A stretch of DNA of 64,000 bases, taken from positions 209,580-273,579 of the forward strand of contig NW_001798981.1 in the NCBI RefSeq assembly GCF_000165425.1, in the 5' to 3' direction. Shown here piece after piece: positions 1-11,624 of the stretch (its first letter is position 1; each line of letters starts with the position of its first letter). The DNA is from Paramecium tetraurelia. Lineage: Eukaryota; Ciliophora; Oligohymenophorea; Peniculida; Parameciidae. A program made the translations under genes and the position numbers. The notes below the pieces were generated by a model. The model was not told the origin of the DNA. It saw only the letters and a list, made by a program, of their open reading frames with translations, and did not search any database.

Positions 1-1195
1 GAAAGAGTCTAATCATTTTAATCAAATTGCTGTAATTAATCCAATGCATTTTGAATCATGGTTGAATTGCCGTAATTGTTTGCACATACCAATTAGTATG
101 CAGTGATGGACTATTCAATGTCTGGACTGTGAGACTGTAAAATCTATTTCAAACTCTAATGTATTATGTCTTTCCAATTGATATGCTTCTTCTTCAACAA
201 TGAATAATTAATTTATTTGTATCTTACTTGTGACCCGTAGATCAAAGCACTCTATAATCTATGTTATGGACTCAACTATTGAGCATGATTCACAGCATAT
301 TCTAATAATAGAGTAGCCTATAAAAATGAACAATCAGTTTACTTATTTTTGATAATTGTTGCGATATGCGATTTCAAAGAGATTGAGCAAACAAAGATTA
401 ATACTTTGTTTCATCAGATACAGTCTATGACAATCTCAAACCTTCAGATAAACTATTCAAAGCTTCATCATAGAAATTCATCTTCATGTTGAGGTAGATG
501 GAGTTCATAATACAATGATTCACTTTTTTGGGCACAAGAGTGTTCAATGTCATATCGTAATATTTACGAGAGAATTTTATAGCTCTAAATGGATATCGTA
601 ATATGGCATATAAGAGTGCTTTAAGAAAGCTGACTTTACAATTCTCATTCAAATTTGGTTACTCGATTATTTGTTTCAACTCTTCTAAATTTACATAGCT
701 TGAACTCGCTAGCAAGTAGAATGCATAAGATACTTTGTAATTTAGTGAGTAAGAACTCGATGTATGAATCAGTTAGGAAGGGATTGTTTTGGAGATGATT
801 GTCTTGACCTTCTCTGAAATCACTCCAAGATTTTAACATTTGATTGAAATCCATTTGATTGAATAGCAATAGCATATTCCTAAAGAACAAATCAACAACA
901 CTGCCTCCTGGAGTTTTCTATTATTATTTTTCACGAAGTGCTGCTATTACAATTAATTCATTACTTTCTCCTATTATCTTATGGAATTTATTCATAGAGG
1001 TAATCTGTAACAATTCAGGTTCAATGTGGCTGAGGATTGTATTTTGCAATGTTGGATTATTCACAATCTCCATAACATCATGAATCTTATGTAATATAAA
1101 TTATGAGTTACTTTTAAATACTCAGTCAAGAGATCGTAAACTTATTGACTAGGTTTCCTTAATAGGAGGATCAATAAAATGAGATTGTTGTTCAT
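1..1195 (-). CDS. APC5-like TPR protein (anaphase-promoting complex subunit 5-like), partial at window edge
   Basis: Minus-strand coding sequence running off the left edge. The start chosen is the ATG at 1195-1193. A 26-nt GTAACT...ATAAG intron (about 1090-1115) removes a frame break, and a 25-nt intron lies near 320-344. The helical repeats include a block reading N-F-Y-D-E-A-L-N-S-L-S-E-G-L-R-L-S-Q, which resembles the TPR motif of ANAPC5 (family knowledge). APC5 is a scaffold subunit of the cell-cycle ubiquitin ligase APC/C. Two frame changes (around 380-425 and 690-790) are not explained by a clean GT-AG intron, so this copy may be damaged or the assembly may carry indels. Another TPR protein is possible. 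It is divergent from the gene starting at 1416. Confidence 0.42.
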
Positions 1196-1415
1196 TAATT
1201 TTTCAAATTTAAAATATTTTATCTAATTATTATTATACACTCCCTAGAGTTTCTAGTATATGTGTATTACCATATTTTCAAGATAGTCTTAAAATACGAA
1301 CGAGGGCAATATCAAGATAGCATTCCAACATCTTTAAACAATATGTTGAAATACAGTAACTCTATGTTTTTATCTCTTTTTATTGGGTTCTATTTATAAA
1401 TAAATTCAATATCAA

Positions 1416-2695
1416 ATGGGAGGAAAAGAATCAAAAGCTTAAAAAAATAATGACACTTAAAAAATTAGTCAAATATACACTGAAGAAGTAGAGAAGCCAG
1501 AGAAATATCCTCCTTAAGTAAAACCCTTAGAGAAGGTGAGTAACCCCTTTCCAGAAATACCAAATTACATGGATATGTTGACTTAGGTGTTACCTGTGAA
1601 CAAATATCCAAAAGTCCCCAACTATTTGACACATGAATTAATAACCGATCTGAAAATGCTAAAACACCTTTTAACAACAGCTTCGACTTGCTTGTAGAAA
1701 TCAAGTAAAATCAATATCGATCAACCTCTGTATTCATCTAGATTGATAGAAGTCAATGATCATCAGAACAAATTAAAATCATTTCAATCATCATTGCTCA
1801 ATGAGATTCAGACTGGACAGCTATCCCAAATAATAGAGAAAGATCAAGAAGAGTTGACCAAGATTAAGTTAAGTCAAGTGATAGAGAGTTTGAAATTGAT
1901 TGCCAAATATGCGTTCTATTGTTAGGGCTTATTGTAGAAGATTCCTGAAACATCGAAAGAGTTTTTGGTTTCACTAAACAATCTCATATTGAGTACCAAC
2001 ATGAATTCTATTTTGTTGCAATATATTGGATATTACGATGAGGGCAATTAAGCTATCAGACAAAACGCTTAGACTCTATTCAAGTAGTTTTTGGAGTCTC
2101 AAGAGTTCAGCTAAGTAATTCTGAAATATTTGGACATTGTGAAAGAACAACTAAACAATGTTGTGCCTATTTTATAGAATCTGAACGATTGTTCGAATAT
2201 ATTCTAGTTTGAGGAGGAAAATGACGAGACTTTCATTTAAATTTATTAGAAAATCCAATCGGAACCAAAAAAATAAGAGTTCCACATAAAATAACTATTT
2301 GAACAAAAGTATTTATTAATTCTATGACAAGACAATTCTAATCGAAGGGATTGGAGAAGGCTGAATAGATTTTGGAAGACTAGAAATACGAGAACTTTGT
2401 ATAAACAAAATTGGATGACAGTGAGGGATCGAAGTAGTTCACTTTGTTATTGAGACAGTTCATAGATATTTTGGAGGAGAAAACTGAGAATTGGGAGAAT
2501 GTGCTGAGAGTTACTCTCATGGCAACTACTGAGAAGGATAAAATCAGGTTGCTTCTGTGTGAGTTTAGCAAGTTGTAAATCCAATCGTCTTTGCATTTGG
2601 TGCATTTTTGTATCAATGAACTATAATACAAAATGGATTACGGCCATTCATTTGCTCAACTATAGAAGTTTGTTCAGATAATAGATAAAATATGA
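1416..2695 (+). CDS. Predicted N-myristoylated helical protein, unknown function
   Basis: The reading frame is open from the ATG at 1416 to the TGA at 2693, apart from one 23-nt intron (GTATTT...CAAG, about 2309-2331). Removing it leaves exactly 419 codons (418 aa). The protein begins M-G-G-K-E-S-K, a good N-myristoylation context (Gly2, basic and small residues after it), so membrane tethering is likely; this is inference. The rest is almost entirely alpha-helical with many Leu/Gln/Lys and no cysteine-rich or catalytic motif that I recognise. Only 19 bases separate its stop from the next ATG. An armadillo/HEAT-like fold is conceivable, but nothing identifies it. Confidence 0.7.
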
Positions 2696-2714
2696 TATAA
2701 ATTAAATATATATA

Positions 2715-4108
2715 ATGAATGCTCCATTCCCAGAAAAGATGATAGAGAAATTTGTACAGTTTATTATCTTAACTCTTCATAGAATAAGCAAATGGAAGTA
2801 TTTGTTAAACATGAAGAGTTGCTTTTGAAGTAGAGACAGGTTTACGAGTCAAAACTTAATAATGTGTTTGATCGAAATTTGCAACTGGAAGAGAAGGATA
2901 AAAGTGTGCATGAACAAGTACTCATTGATTCAAATAGATCTTATCATCGAGATACCAGAATGAATAGTTGAAAATATAACAGGAGAGGTTGAAGCATTTC
3001 CAGGAATTATAGAAATAAAAGAAAGATAAAAAATAAGCAGCAAATGAATTATGGTAATAAGAACAGAAATAACACGAGAAGGATATACAATAGAAGTTGT
3101 TTGAAATACAATAAAAGATCAAGTATGAAGAATTCAAAAGGAAGACAGATGAGTTGATGAGTCAATTGGACAATAATTTAAGGAATATCAACTTGCGTTA
3201 TCTTGAGAAACAAGAGAAGAAGGAGAAATACTTAAATGATTTCATTAACTAGAAACAACAGACTCTGAATACTTCGATGCAGATTACTGAATCTCATCAT
3301 CAAAATGTTTATTCTAATTATTAATAATAAATGAAGAGAATTTAGGAAGTAAAAACATTGTTAAAGTTAGATCTGCTAATTGAAATTGAAAAAATATTAA
3401 AGTAAAATTAAACAGATTAATCAATAAAAGCTATCCTAAATCGACTAACTCACTCAGAAGGCACATCAGAGTTCTGAACATTAGGAGAGCATCAAATATC
3501 GATCATATCAAATCTACCAAACTTAATTGTAAAAATTACAAAACAAGATGAATTACTTCTAAGATAAGATCAATCAAATTGAAAAGAAGAGACTACAACA
3601 GCTTTAAATGAATTATCTACAAGAACAGGACTTGAATCAAAAGCGAAATGATGTCAGAGCCAAATCTGAAAATATTTATAGGAATAAATCTATTAACATT
3701 TTGAACAAATAATTGGAGAAGGAGAAATCCTTTCAATTGGTACAACAATAGAATCAAATGGAATTACAGTAGAAATTGCAGAGATTAAATGAAAAATGGT
3801 AAACCCAACAGAACTAAGTTCAAAAAGCTGATCAGTTGAAACAATCCTATTTTTCATCATTAGAACAGAAGATTACCTAGAGAGATTAGAGATTGCAAGA
3901 TTAGATGTACTAGAATTATCATAACTATAGATAAAACAAATTGGACATTCAAAAGAGAAGATTGAAAGTTATTGAAGATATGGAGAAACAAAAGCGAGAT
4001 CTATTACTTAAATTGGATCAAGACAAAGTTCCATTTACAAATACCTCTGAAATGAAGTATCTGTATAGCACTCCCAAATAATAGTAATCTAAATTGTTTA
4101 TTACATGA
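2715..4108 (+). CDS. Coiled-coil protein, unknown function
   Basis: Starts 19 bases after the previous stop. Three short introns (29 nt near 2756-2784, 20 nt near 2910-2930, 22 nt near 3349-3370) restore one frame and give 441 codons (440 aa). Almost the whole protein is heptad-rich Gln/Lys/Glu/Leu sequence, expected to form long coiled coils. It resembles basal-body or cortical structural proteins of ciliates, which is inference from composition only. The C-terminus is short and polar (...STPKQQQSKLFIT). The same-strand NFS1 gene begins 21 bases downstream, so promoter and terminator signals must be extremely compact. Confidence 0.75.
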
Positions 4109-4129
4109 TTATAACATATATATAAATAT

Positions 4130-5415
4130 ATGAGAAAAATTATATACAAATTTTCAAGACCCACTTATCTTGATTTCTAAGCCACGACTCCCACAGACTA
4201 CAGAGTATTAGATGCGATGTTACCCTATCTAACCAATCAGTATGGTAATCCTCATAGTAAGACACACTCATTCGGATGGGAAACTGAAAAAGCAGTAGAA
4301 AATGCAAGATCCTAAGTTAATTATTATACTAATTATATAGATAGCCAATTTAATTAACACACAACCTTAAAGCATCATTTTCACATCTGGGGCAACAGAA
4401 AGCAACAATGCTGCATTAAAGGGTTTATACGGCTTTTATGGAAAATAGAAGAATCATATCATCACAACTCAAACTGAACACAAATGTGTGTTAGACTCTT
4501 GTAGATATCTAGAAGAAAAAGGAGTAGAGGTAACATACTTGCCAGTTGATTCCAATGGCTTGATTTCGTTGCAACAATTATAGGAATCTATCAAATCCAA
4601 TACATTGTGTGTGAGTGTTATGCTTGTGAATAATGAAATCGGAGTCATTTAAAACTTGAAAGAGATTAGCAGAATATGTCATCAACGAGGAGTCTATGTT
4701 CATTCTGATATGGCTTAAGCTATTGCTAAAATCCCAGTTGATGTTTAAGATCTCGATATAGATTTAGGTAGTATTTCAGCTCATAAACTGTATGGTCCCA
4801 AAGGAATTGGAGCATTATATGTGCGAAGAAAACCAAGAGTTAGATTATAGCAAATAATCCATGGAGGTGGATAAGAAAGAGGGTTAAGAAGTGGTACTCT
4901 TGCACCTCATTTATGTGTGGGATTCGGCAAGGCTGCAGAAATTGCATTAACTGAATTACCATATGATATCTAACATGTTGATAAATTATACAATAGACTA
5001 TTGACTGGTATCAAAGAGAAGATTCCTTAAATTCAAATAAATGGCTCATTAGAACATCGCTACAAAGGAAATTTGAATGTGTCATTTGCTTTTGTGGAAG
5101 GGGAATCTTTGATTATGGCTATCAAATAGGTTGCAGTCTCCTCTGGATCAGCTTGCACATCTGCCTCTCTTGAACCGTCATATGTCCTAAGAGCATTAGG
5201 AGTCTAAGAAGATATGGCTCATACTAGTTTAAGAATTGGCATAGGGTATTTTCGAATCTCATTTATTTAGACGATTCACTACTGAAAAAGAAGTTGATTT
5301 TTTACTTGATTAGTTGAGTGGCGCTGTTAGAAAGTTGAGAGAAATGTCTCCTTTATGGGAAATGCATTAGGAGGGAATAGATATTAATAAAATTGAATGG
5401 ACTCAACCACATTGA
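4130..5415 (+). CDS. NFS1: Cysteine desulfurase (Fe-S cluster biogenesis)
   Basis: Class-V aminotransferase fold enzyme that converts cysteine to alanine and hands persulfide sulfur to Fe-S scaffold proteins, normally in mitochondria. Two 25-nt introns (about 4315-4339 and 5249-5273) leave 412 codons (411 aa), the usual mature length. Visible motifs are the Y-L-D-F-Q-A-T-T-P-T start of the fold, [10 protein letters not shown], the PLP-lysine segment [11 protein letters not shown] and the active-site loop [14 protein letters not shown] carrying the catalytic cysteine. The N-terminal extension is short and basic (M-R-K-I-I-Y-K-F), plausible as a minimal mitochondrial presequence. All key residues are present, so it is expected to be functional. 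Confidence 0.95.
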
Positions 5416-5573
5416 ATTTATATTTGATTTAATATATGTTTAAATAAACTATGATTATGTGTTTTTTTCATATAAGATAATATTCCTATTATAGATTCTA
5501 AGTTTACAAGAGAGAAAAACAATAAAATTAGTGATTCAAATAAAATTTTGGAATTTTAAAATATTTTATATAA

Positions 5574-7234
5574 ATGAGTAAACATCGACATTCAAAGGAT
5601 AAATTATATGTGACTTACAGTGAGCATATGCTTGAAAGAGGTGGCAAGAAGGAGAATAAAGGGACTCCTCTCACTCGATTGCCGTTTGATCATTGTTCAC
5701 TATCTCTTGAACCTTTTAAAAATCCAGTTTGCACATCTGAAGGTCATGTGTTTGATATTGTCAACATTGTGCCATTCATCAGAAAATACAAAAGAAATCC
5801 AATCAATGGATAGGCTCTTAGGACAAATGATTTGATTCAATTAAAATTTCATAAAAATGACAAAGGACAATATCACGATCCCATAAGTTTCAAGGTATTC
5901 ACCGATCATACCAAATTGGTGGCCATCAAAGTGAGTGGCAATGTATTTACTTCTGACACCATTGAAGAATTGAATCGAAAACCTAAATTTTGGAAGGATC
6001 TTATAAGTGGTGAACCCTTTACCTATAAAGATATAATAGTTTTGCAGGATCCTAAGAATATTGAATCAAGAACAATTAAAAATTTTGATTTTCTTAAAAA
6101 CAATCTCAAATTAGATCAATCAACAGAAGATGATGTATATGTAAATTTAAATGATAGTGGAAAAAGAATCATGGAAATGGCATAAGAATAGAATGTGAAT
6201 AGACAAAAAGAGTAAAAAGATAGAGAAAAACAATCATTTGAAGAAATTGAATAGATAAAAAAGAAAGTTAAAGAACAAATGGAATCAAATTAATTAAGCG
6301 TAAAAGAATTTTTAGAACTTTCATCTAAATCTGGTGATTTTGTATCTGAGAGATATGCAACTGAACATGATTCTGTTAGTGTTACTAGTACATAAATGAC
6401 ATTGAAGACTAAACCATTAGGGTAGGTTTAATATAGAAATATGAATGAGGATGAAATCAGAAAATTACTATATGAGAGAATACGTAAATCTGGATAGAAA
6501 GGTTACGTATAATTAATCACTAATTATGGAAACATTAATTTTGAATTGCATTGTGATCTGGTTCCAATGACATGTGAGAATTTTCTAGAATTATGTGAAA
6601 AAGGTTATTACAACCAAACAAAATTTCATAAACTAATTGAAAATGAGTTGTTGGAAGGAGGAGATCCCACAGCAACAGGATATGGTGGTGAATCCATCTT
6701 TGGAAAACCTTTTAGAATTGAAATCAATAACTTATTGTCTCATAGCAAAGCTGGAATGGTATCTATGGGTAATCTGGGTGCCACTCATTAAACATCGCAT
6801 TTGTACTTATATATGTATTGATAGATAGTTTCATCACCTTAGCTGAATGTAAGAAATACGATAGTAAATATGCTGTCTTCGGGGAAGTAGTTGGTGGATT
6901 CTAAACCTTATATTAAATCAATAAATTACCAACTAATATGTGGTAGAGACCTGAAGTTACAATCAAATTAAAAGAATTAAAAGTAATTAAGAATCCTTTC
7001 AGAGACATGATTAAAATAATGTTATAAGAAAAAGAAGTAGAAAAGGAGTAGAAATTATAAGATAAAGAGAAAGAAAGATGGTTGGATGACGAAGGATTCT
7101 CGCTACCTACAAGAGTTTCAACTGCAACCTAAATAAAAGGCTTGGGATTGGCTTCTAATCTAATCCAGTAATTTAGCACACAGGAACAATAAAAAAAATA
7201 ATTAAAATAATTTTCTTTTGATAGTTGGTTATGA
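5574..7234 (+). CDS. PPIL2: PPIL2/CYP60-type U-box plus cyclophilin protein
   Basis: Spliceosome-associated nuclear protein combining an N-terminal U-box-like ubiquitin-ligase module with a C-terminal cyclophilin-type peptidyl-prolyl isomerase domain. Residues 1-110 hold the U-box hallmark (F-D-H-C-S-L-S-L-E-P-F...P-V-C...G-H-V-F-D). The cyclophilin part starts near residue 305 (G-Y-V-Q-L-I-T-N-Y-G-N-I-N-F-E-L) and includes F-H-K-L-I, G-G-D-P-T-A-T-G and, after splicing, T-S-H-F-F-I-T. A 26-nt intron (about 6803-6828) gives 545 codons. The usual active-site Arg of F-H-R is Lys here, so isomerase activity may be weak, as in other PPIL2 proteins. The Lys/Gln-rich C-terminus ends D-S-W-L. Confidence 0.92.
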
Positions 7235-7512
7235 TAATTAAAGTATGATATATCTTTGCATAATAAGTTACACGAATGTTATCAATAGATTTATTAACAA
7301 TTATTATTATAATATGTAATGACTTCTAATTTTTTGTTTTGCATTTAATTTAGTTTTTATGTGTAGAAGTTAGATTTAATGCTTCTCTAAGTTCAAAGTA
7401 AGTATATTCTTTTAGATATTAATTGCATTACAAATTAATTATTCATATATATATATCACTCAAGTTCATCAAATATTGTAAATTTGACTATAATTATTTT
7501 TATTTTTTTTCA

Positions 7513-8559
7513 ATGAATTTAGACGATGTTTATAATTGGTAAAGTTAATTTACTATTTCTAATTAGGATTCTGAATCATAAGAATAACTATCCTGGAAAA
7601 CACCAAGAATCTCAACCAAGAACTCTTTAATCATACAAGCCTTTAGAAGCAAAAGCATAAGTAATATCTATACTTTATTCTACTAGTTTCATATTGTTAT
7701 TAGAGCTACTGCTGAATATATCAAAGAGAAAATGCTCAACGGAAATGTAATTTTATTTAATAATTTGTAAGGGTGTCAATTTAAAAGAGTTTGGAGCATT
7801 TACAATGGAAATAATATCAGATTACGTTAAACCACTCTAGCATTCTGGTTTTAAAATGACTGAAGATTTAGACATCCAAAGAGCTGACCGTAAACATGTA
7901 CACAAAATTAGGTACTTGAATTTCATTATTCAGACCATGCTTTATTCCAGATAATTAATTCAAATACTTCCTATAGAGATATCCTGGAAAGGAAGAAGTT
8001 TCTAAACCTTAGAGTCAACATTCAATATATTAAAAGGGATTTGGGATGAATTTTTGTAATGCAGGACCCATAGCTGCGTCATGGTAATATTATTGAGGAT
8101 TGATTATATTAGTTATTTAGGTAAGGATGTTGTGCAATCCATACATTACTCTTTAGTAAAGGCTATTCAAGATTTAACCAGACTTGGACATGATTTACAT
8201 ATTGATTTTGGATTTATTAAAATAAGTGTCGTAAACAAAGATCTAAAATATAAATATGAATAATCATTTATAAATAGGTTGAATTAGACTGATTACGAAT
8301 TGAAAGTAATTTACTAACTCATTGTTTGTAGATGCGTAAGTCAGATATGGCTACATCTCAACATTGGAGGGCAACTTCAGAGGAGAAGTGGTCTAAAAGT
8401 ACTCTAAACAATTTACTAACCAGACCTAATCCCACTCAAGTCTAAGAAAATTATGAAAAGTCAATGGCCCTTAAGATTATGTCATTAGATCTCAATACTG
8501 CCGAACAAACAAATTATAGTAAAAATTAGAAAGTTAAGTTGCCAGCATTAAATAAATGA
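7513..8559 (+). CDS. CCDC81-like protein with tandem HU-type domains
   Basis: Six introns of 22-29 nt, each with GT...AG ends, splice exactly to 297 codons (296 aa). The product has the signature of the eukaryotic HU-CCDC81 family. An N-terminal segment reads G-V-N-L-K-E-F-G-A-F-T, followed by R-P-C-F-I-P-D. A second domain reads C-N-A-G-P-I-A-A-S-C-Y-L-G-K-D, then a helix and H-I-D-F-G-F-I-K-I-S-V-V-N-K-D-L. Family members sit at centrosomes, basal bodies or in cilia rather than on chromatin (family knowledge). The C-terminal third is polar and loses the domain pattern. Its stop lies 34 bases from the stop of the convergent kinesin gene. Confidence 0.8.
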
Positions 8560-8593
8560 ATTAAATTAAGAAAATAAATAAAATCAAAATATT

Positions 8594-10852
8594 TCATATT
8601 TAAATATTGTTCTCTATGCAAGCCATATATAAATGATGTGAAAACTATTATAATTCTTATTTTTATTTTGATACTAATTAATATATAACTTAAGTACTTT
8701 AATCCAAATTCTTCATGTACTTATTTAATTCTTTTTCATATATCTAATTCCTTTATTCCTATCTAAATAGATTCCTTTTTAATTCATCCTTTGTTGGACT
8801 CTAATAGAGTCTCTATCTTTTCTTGATTAGAGACTCTTATTTGTTCGATTTTTCAGAATTCATTTTCCATACACTAATTAAGTTAATGCAAAATATTACT
8901 TTTCTTTTTTTTCATCATTTTGGAAGTCACTTAACTTTTCCTATAAATCAAATATAGATTTGTGAAGGAAAAAATTGGCTCTCTCTAATTCAGTGTATTC
9001 TTGTTCTTTTTTATCCAAAAAGTTACGTAATATCATATTCTATTTAGTTTATTCAATCAATTGAGTTTAGAGTGTAGCTTTTTAAATAGAATTAAATATT
9101 TACTTAGAAGAGTTAGAGTTTCCAAATATTGATTTGTTTTTTAGAGACTTTTTTATAGCCATGTTTTTGTTTCTTTTTGATTATCATTCTATAAATCCAA
9201 ATCTTTATTTGATTAAAATTTTAATTTCTTTGCTGGTGTAAATTCCTTATTTTTTTTAATCCCTGAAACCATTTCCTTAACATCTTATATCTCGTATGAG
9301 AATTTGTTTTTCATCTCACTAATCTATTGTTTCAATGAAATATTTTCCTATTCTAACACTTTAATTTGTTGATCAGCCTCACAACTGTCAGTCTAAGTTA
9401 TGCATTCAACCATTAGTTTTGGATTCAAGACTCCTTTGGTTTCTACAATATTTCTAAAGTAATTTAAATAATTTGAATTTTCATTTGATGTAGCAATTAA
9501 TTCCTAATTGCATCTTTACAATTGGTTAATTTAATCTTAAAGTCGCTACTTATCTATATTTAGTTCGGTAATTGTTTTCAATTGATCTTCAATTAAGATA
9601 TTTTTTTCTATGACTAATTCCTTTATTTATTTGATTGTATTTTATTCATCCAAACTTTAATTCTTATAAAAGTCTAATTATTATTGGGCTTCTTATAATT
9701 AAGCTTGGTAGGTTTCGACTTGCTCGATCATTTCATTGTAGGCCTCATTTTAAAAATTATTAGATTCTTAAATTTCATTGATGTTGACCGTATTTTTCAG
9801 AGCACCAGCTGACATCCCAAATCTCATGGTATTAACAGATTCTAAGTAATTTTCATTGTGCTAACTGATAGTTAAGAGCATCACAGTTAATGAATTACCA
9901 TTCAAACTAGGTTTAAGTATCTTAGTTAATTTTGAGTCTCTAAAATTAACAAATTAGTCCTTTTTATTTTCCTTGAGTTTGGAAACAACATTTTAAAGTG
10001 CTAATAAACTTTTATTAATTAGAAATCCTTCCTTTCTTCTCAAACCTTCAGCCTGAGTCTTTGATAATCCTTCAGAACCTGCCAAATCGACCAGATGTAG
10101 ATGTGAATTACGAATGATAAATGGAGGACACTTCTGTCTTGTCTCTATGGCAATCTACAATATGACATGTGATCTAGAAGAATTGTCGTTCATCTTAGTT
10201 TCTCCAAAATGTCTTTATTCTTCACCCAATTTACTAAAATAAATAAGCTATAATTATTACAAAATGTCTTCGAATTAATTTAAAGAATTGATGGTTTCCC
10301 ATTTGTATTCATTTGATGTGTTGGGTTTCATTTCTTACAGATCTTTGATCAAAAGATCGTAGATATTTTCATTGTAAATCTCAATGTACGATATCTTTAA
10401 GGTGCAAAATGTATCTGTAATCTATGGTCAAGATGAATTTAAACTTTATTGATGGATTGGAGTAGATAATCAATTGATAACTGAATAAGTCCTGGTTCCT
10501 TGTTGCTACCTTTCATTGTATAAGTTTTTCCTGAACTTGTCTACCCATATGCACAGATGGAGCCATTATATCCTAAAAGACATTTCTGTACAATTGGCTA
10601 GACCATTTTAGTGAAGATATCCTTAGAGGATGCAGATTCATCGAAAACCTATTTTTATTTGGATAATTTAACATTATCAAATGAAAAGCGCTCATTAGAT
10701 TTTTTAACTATGACAGATTTCTCGTTGACAATATTACATATTTTCTCATTGGAATCTGTGGGTCTTAATCTCAAACCAACTAATACATTCTCGACATGTG
10801 GTTCATGATATTTAGACTTGGTTTATTATTCTACACCTTTTATGTTGCTCAT
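8594..10852 (-). CDS. Kinesin motor protein, CENP-E/kinesin-7-like
   Basis: Microtubule motor with an N-terminal motor domain and C-terminal coiled coil, about 730 aa. The start is the ATG at 10852-10850 (M-S-N-I-K-G). Motor motifs in order are V-G-L-R-L-R-P, the P-loop G-Q-T-S-S-G-K-T-Y-T-M, switch I N-D-N-S-S-R-S-H, switch II V-D-L-A-G-S-E, then G-L-R-R-K-E-G-F-L-I-N-K-S-L-L-A-L. The phrase after switch II and the N-terminal motor placement suit the CENP-E/kinesin-7 group better than kinesin-14. Introns include 23 nt (about 10428-10450) and 26 nt (about 8878-8903); at least one more small intron or indel is needed to balance the frame. The tail from about residue 370 is heptad-rich. Confidence 0.9.
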
Positions 10853-11239
10853 TTTAAATTTAAATTATATAAACACACATTCAAAATAATTTACTTTACC
10901 TTCAATTAAAAAATAAAAATTAAGCGCATCAGAAATACTATCAGATTCTTAACATCTAATCTAAGAACATTAAGAAATTTGATTTCCATGCTGACAACTT
11001 AATGTTTGCTGTTTAATAGATAAAAGATTTCAATAATCATCAAATAACTATTTCATCTAAAATTATTGACAAACATCTAAGAAATCAATAATAAAATGAT
11101 CAAATTTATTATAATCCAAAGATCTTAACTGTTCACAATGATTTTCGGTAATCGAAAATAAACAACCATTACTTAATGTGTTTATAAATTAAAATATCAA
11201 TCCCCTTATCAGATATATACTTAAATAGTTCCCTTGTGA
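10853..11239. other. Divergent intergenic region (kinesin / small protein)
   Basis: 387 bases of very AT-rich DNA between two divergent start codons. I see no ORF with coding character and no RNA gene. It presumably holds both promoters, and no clear motif stands out. Confidence 0.5.
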
Positions 11240-11581
11240 ATGGCTGGATTCAAGAAAACAGCTGCATTTTACTACACTGAATGCTAAGATTTAGAACTAC
11301 TATATTCTGAAGACTTGGTTGTGTTACCCACTATGGAATTGCAGTAAAGGGTTTTAGAAGTTGAATCAGAGCAGTTCTTATCCTAAGAGCAAGAAGTAGA
11401 ATTAAGGAGAATTCTGACATCATTTTTATTGCTTCAGAGATAATTGTTGATTCAACTAAAATCTTTAGTATTGATTTATCAAGATAAATTGCAATATTCA
11501 CAGAATCTAGTAATGAAAGAGATAAAGAGTATAAGTTATCAGTTAAAAAAAGAATCGATGATTTATTTTCATTTCATTTGA
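11240..11581 (+). CDS. Small hypothetical protein, 113 aa
   Basis: Uninterrupted frame of 114 codons from the ATG at 11240 to the TGA at 11579, with TAA/TAG read as Gln at five places. The protein starts M-A-G-F-K-K-T-A-A-F-Y-Y-T-E and is acidic then strongly helical (E-Q-E-V-E-L-R-R-I-L...). No transmembrane segment or known motif is seen. It lies tail-to-tail with the giant coiled-coil gene, with 43 bases between stops. Coding character is good because codon use is even and the frame lacks TGA; the function is unknown. Confidence 0.6.
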
Positions 11582-11624
11582 TTTTTTTATAATAATTTCT
11601 TTATATAAAGATTAGTTATTTATT

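Noticed and set aside
1416..2695. MO25/CAB39 identity for the predicted myristoylated protein
   Set aside because: Helical repeats are superficially similar, but no diagnostic segment was found, so it is left unnamed.
5620..5835. Second frame overlapping the PPIL2 start
   Set aside because: The main frame gives the U-box and is continuous for over 400 codons; the overlap has no family features.
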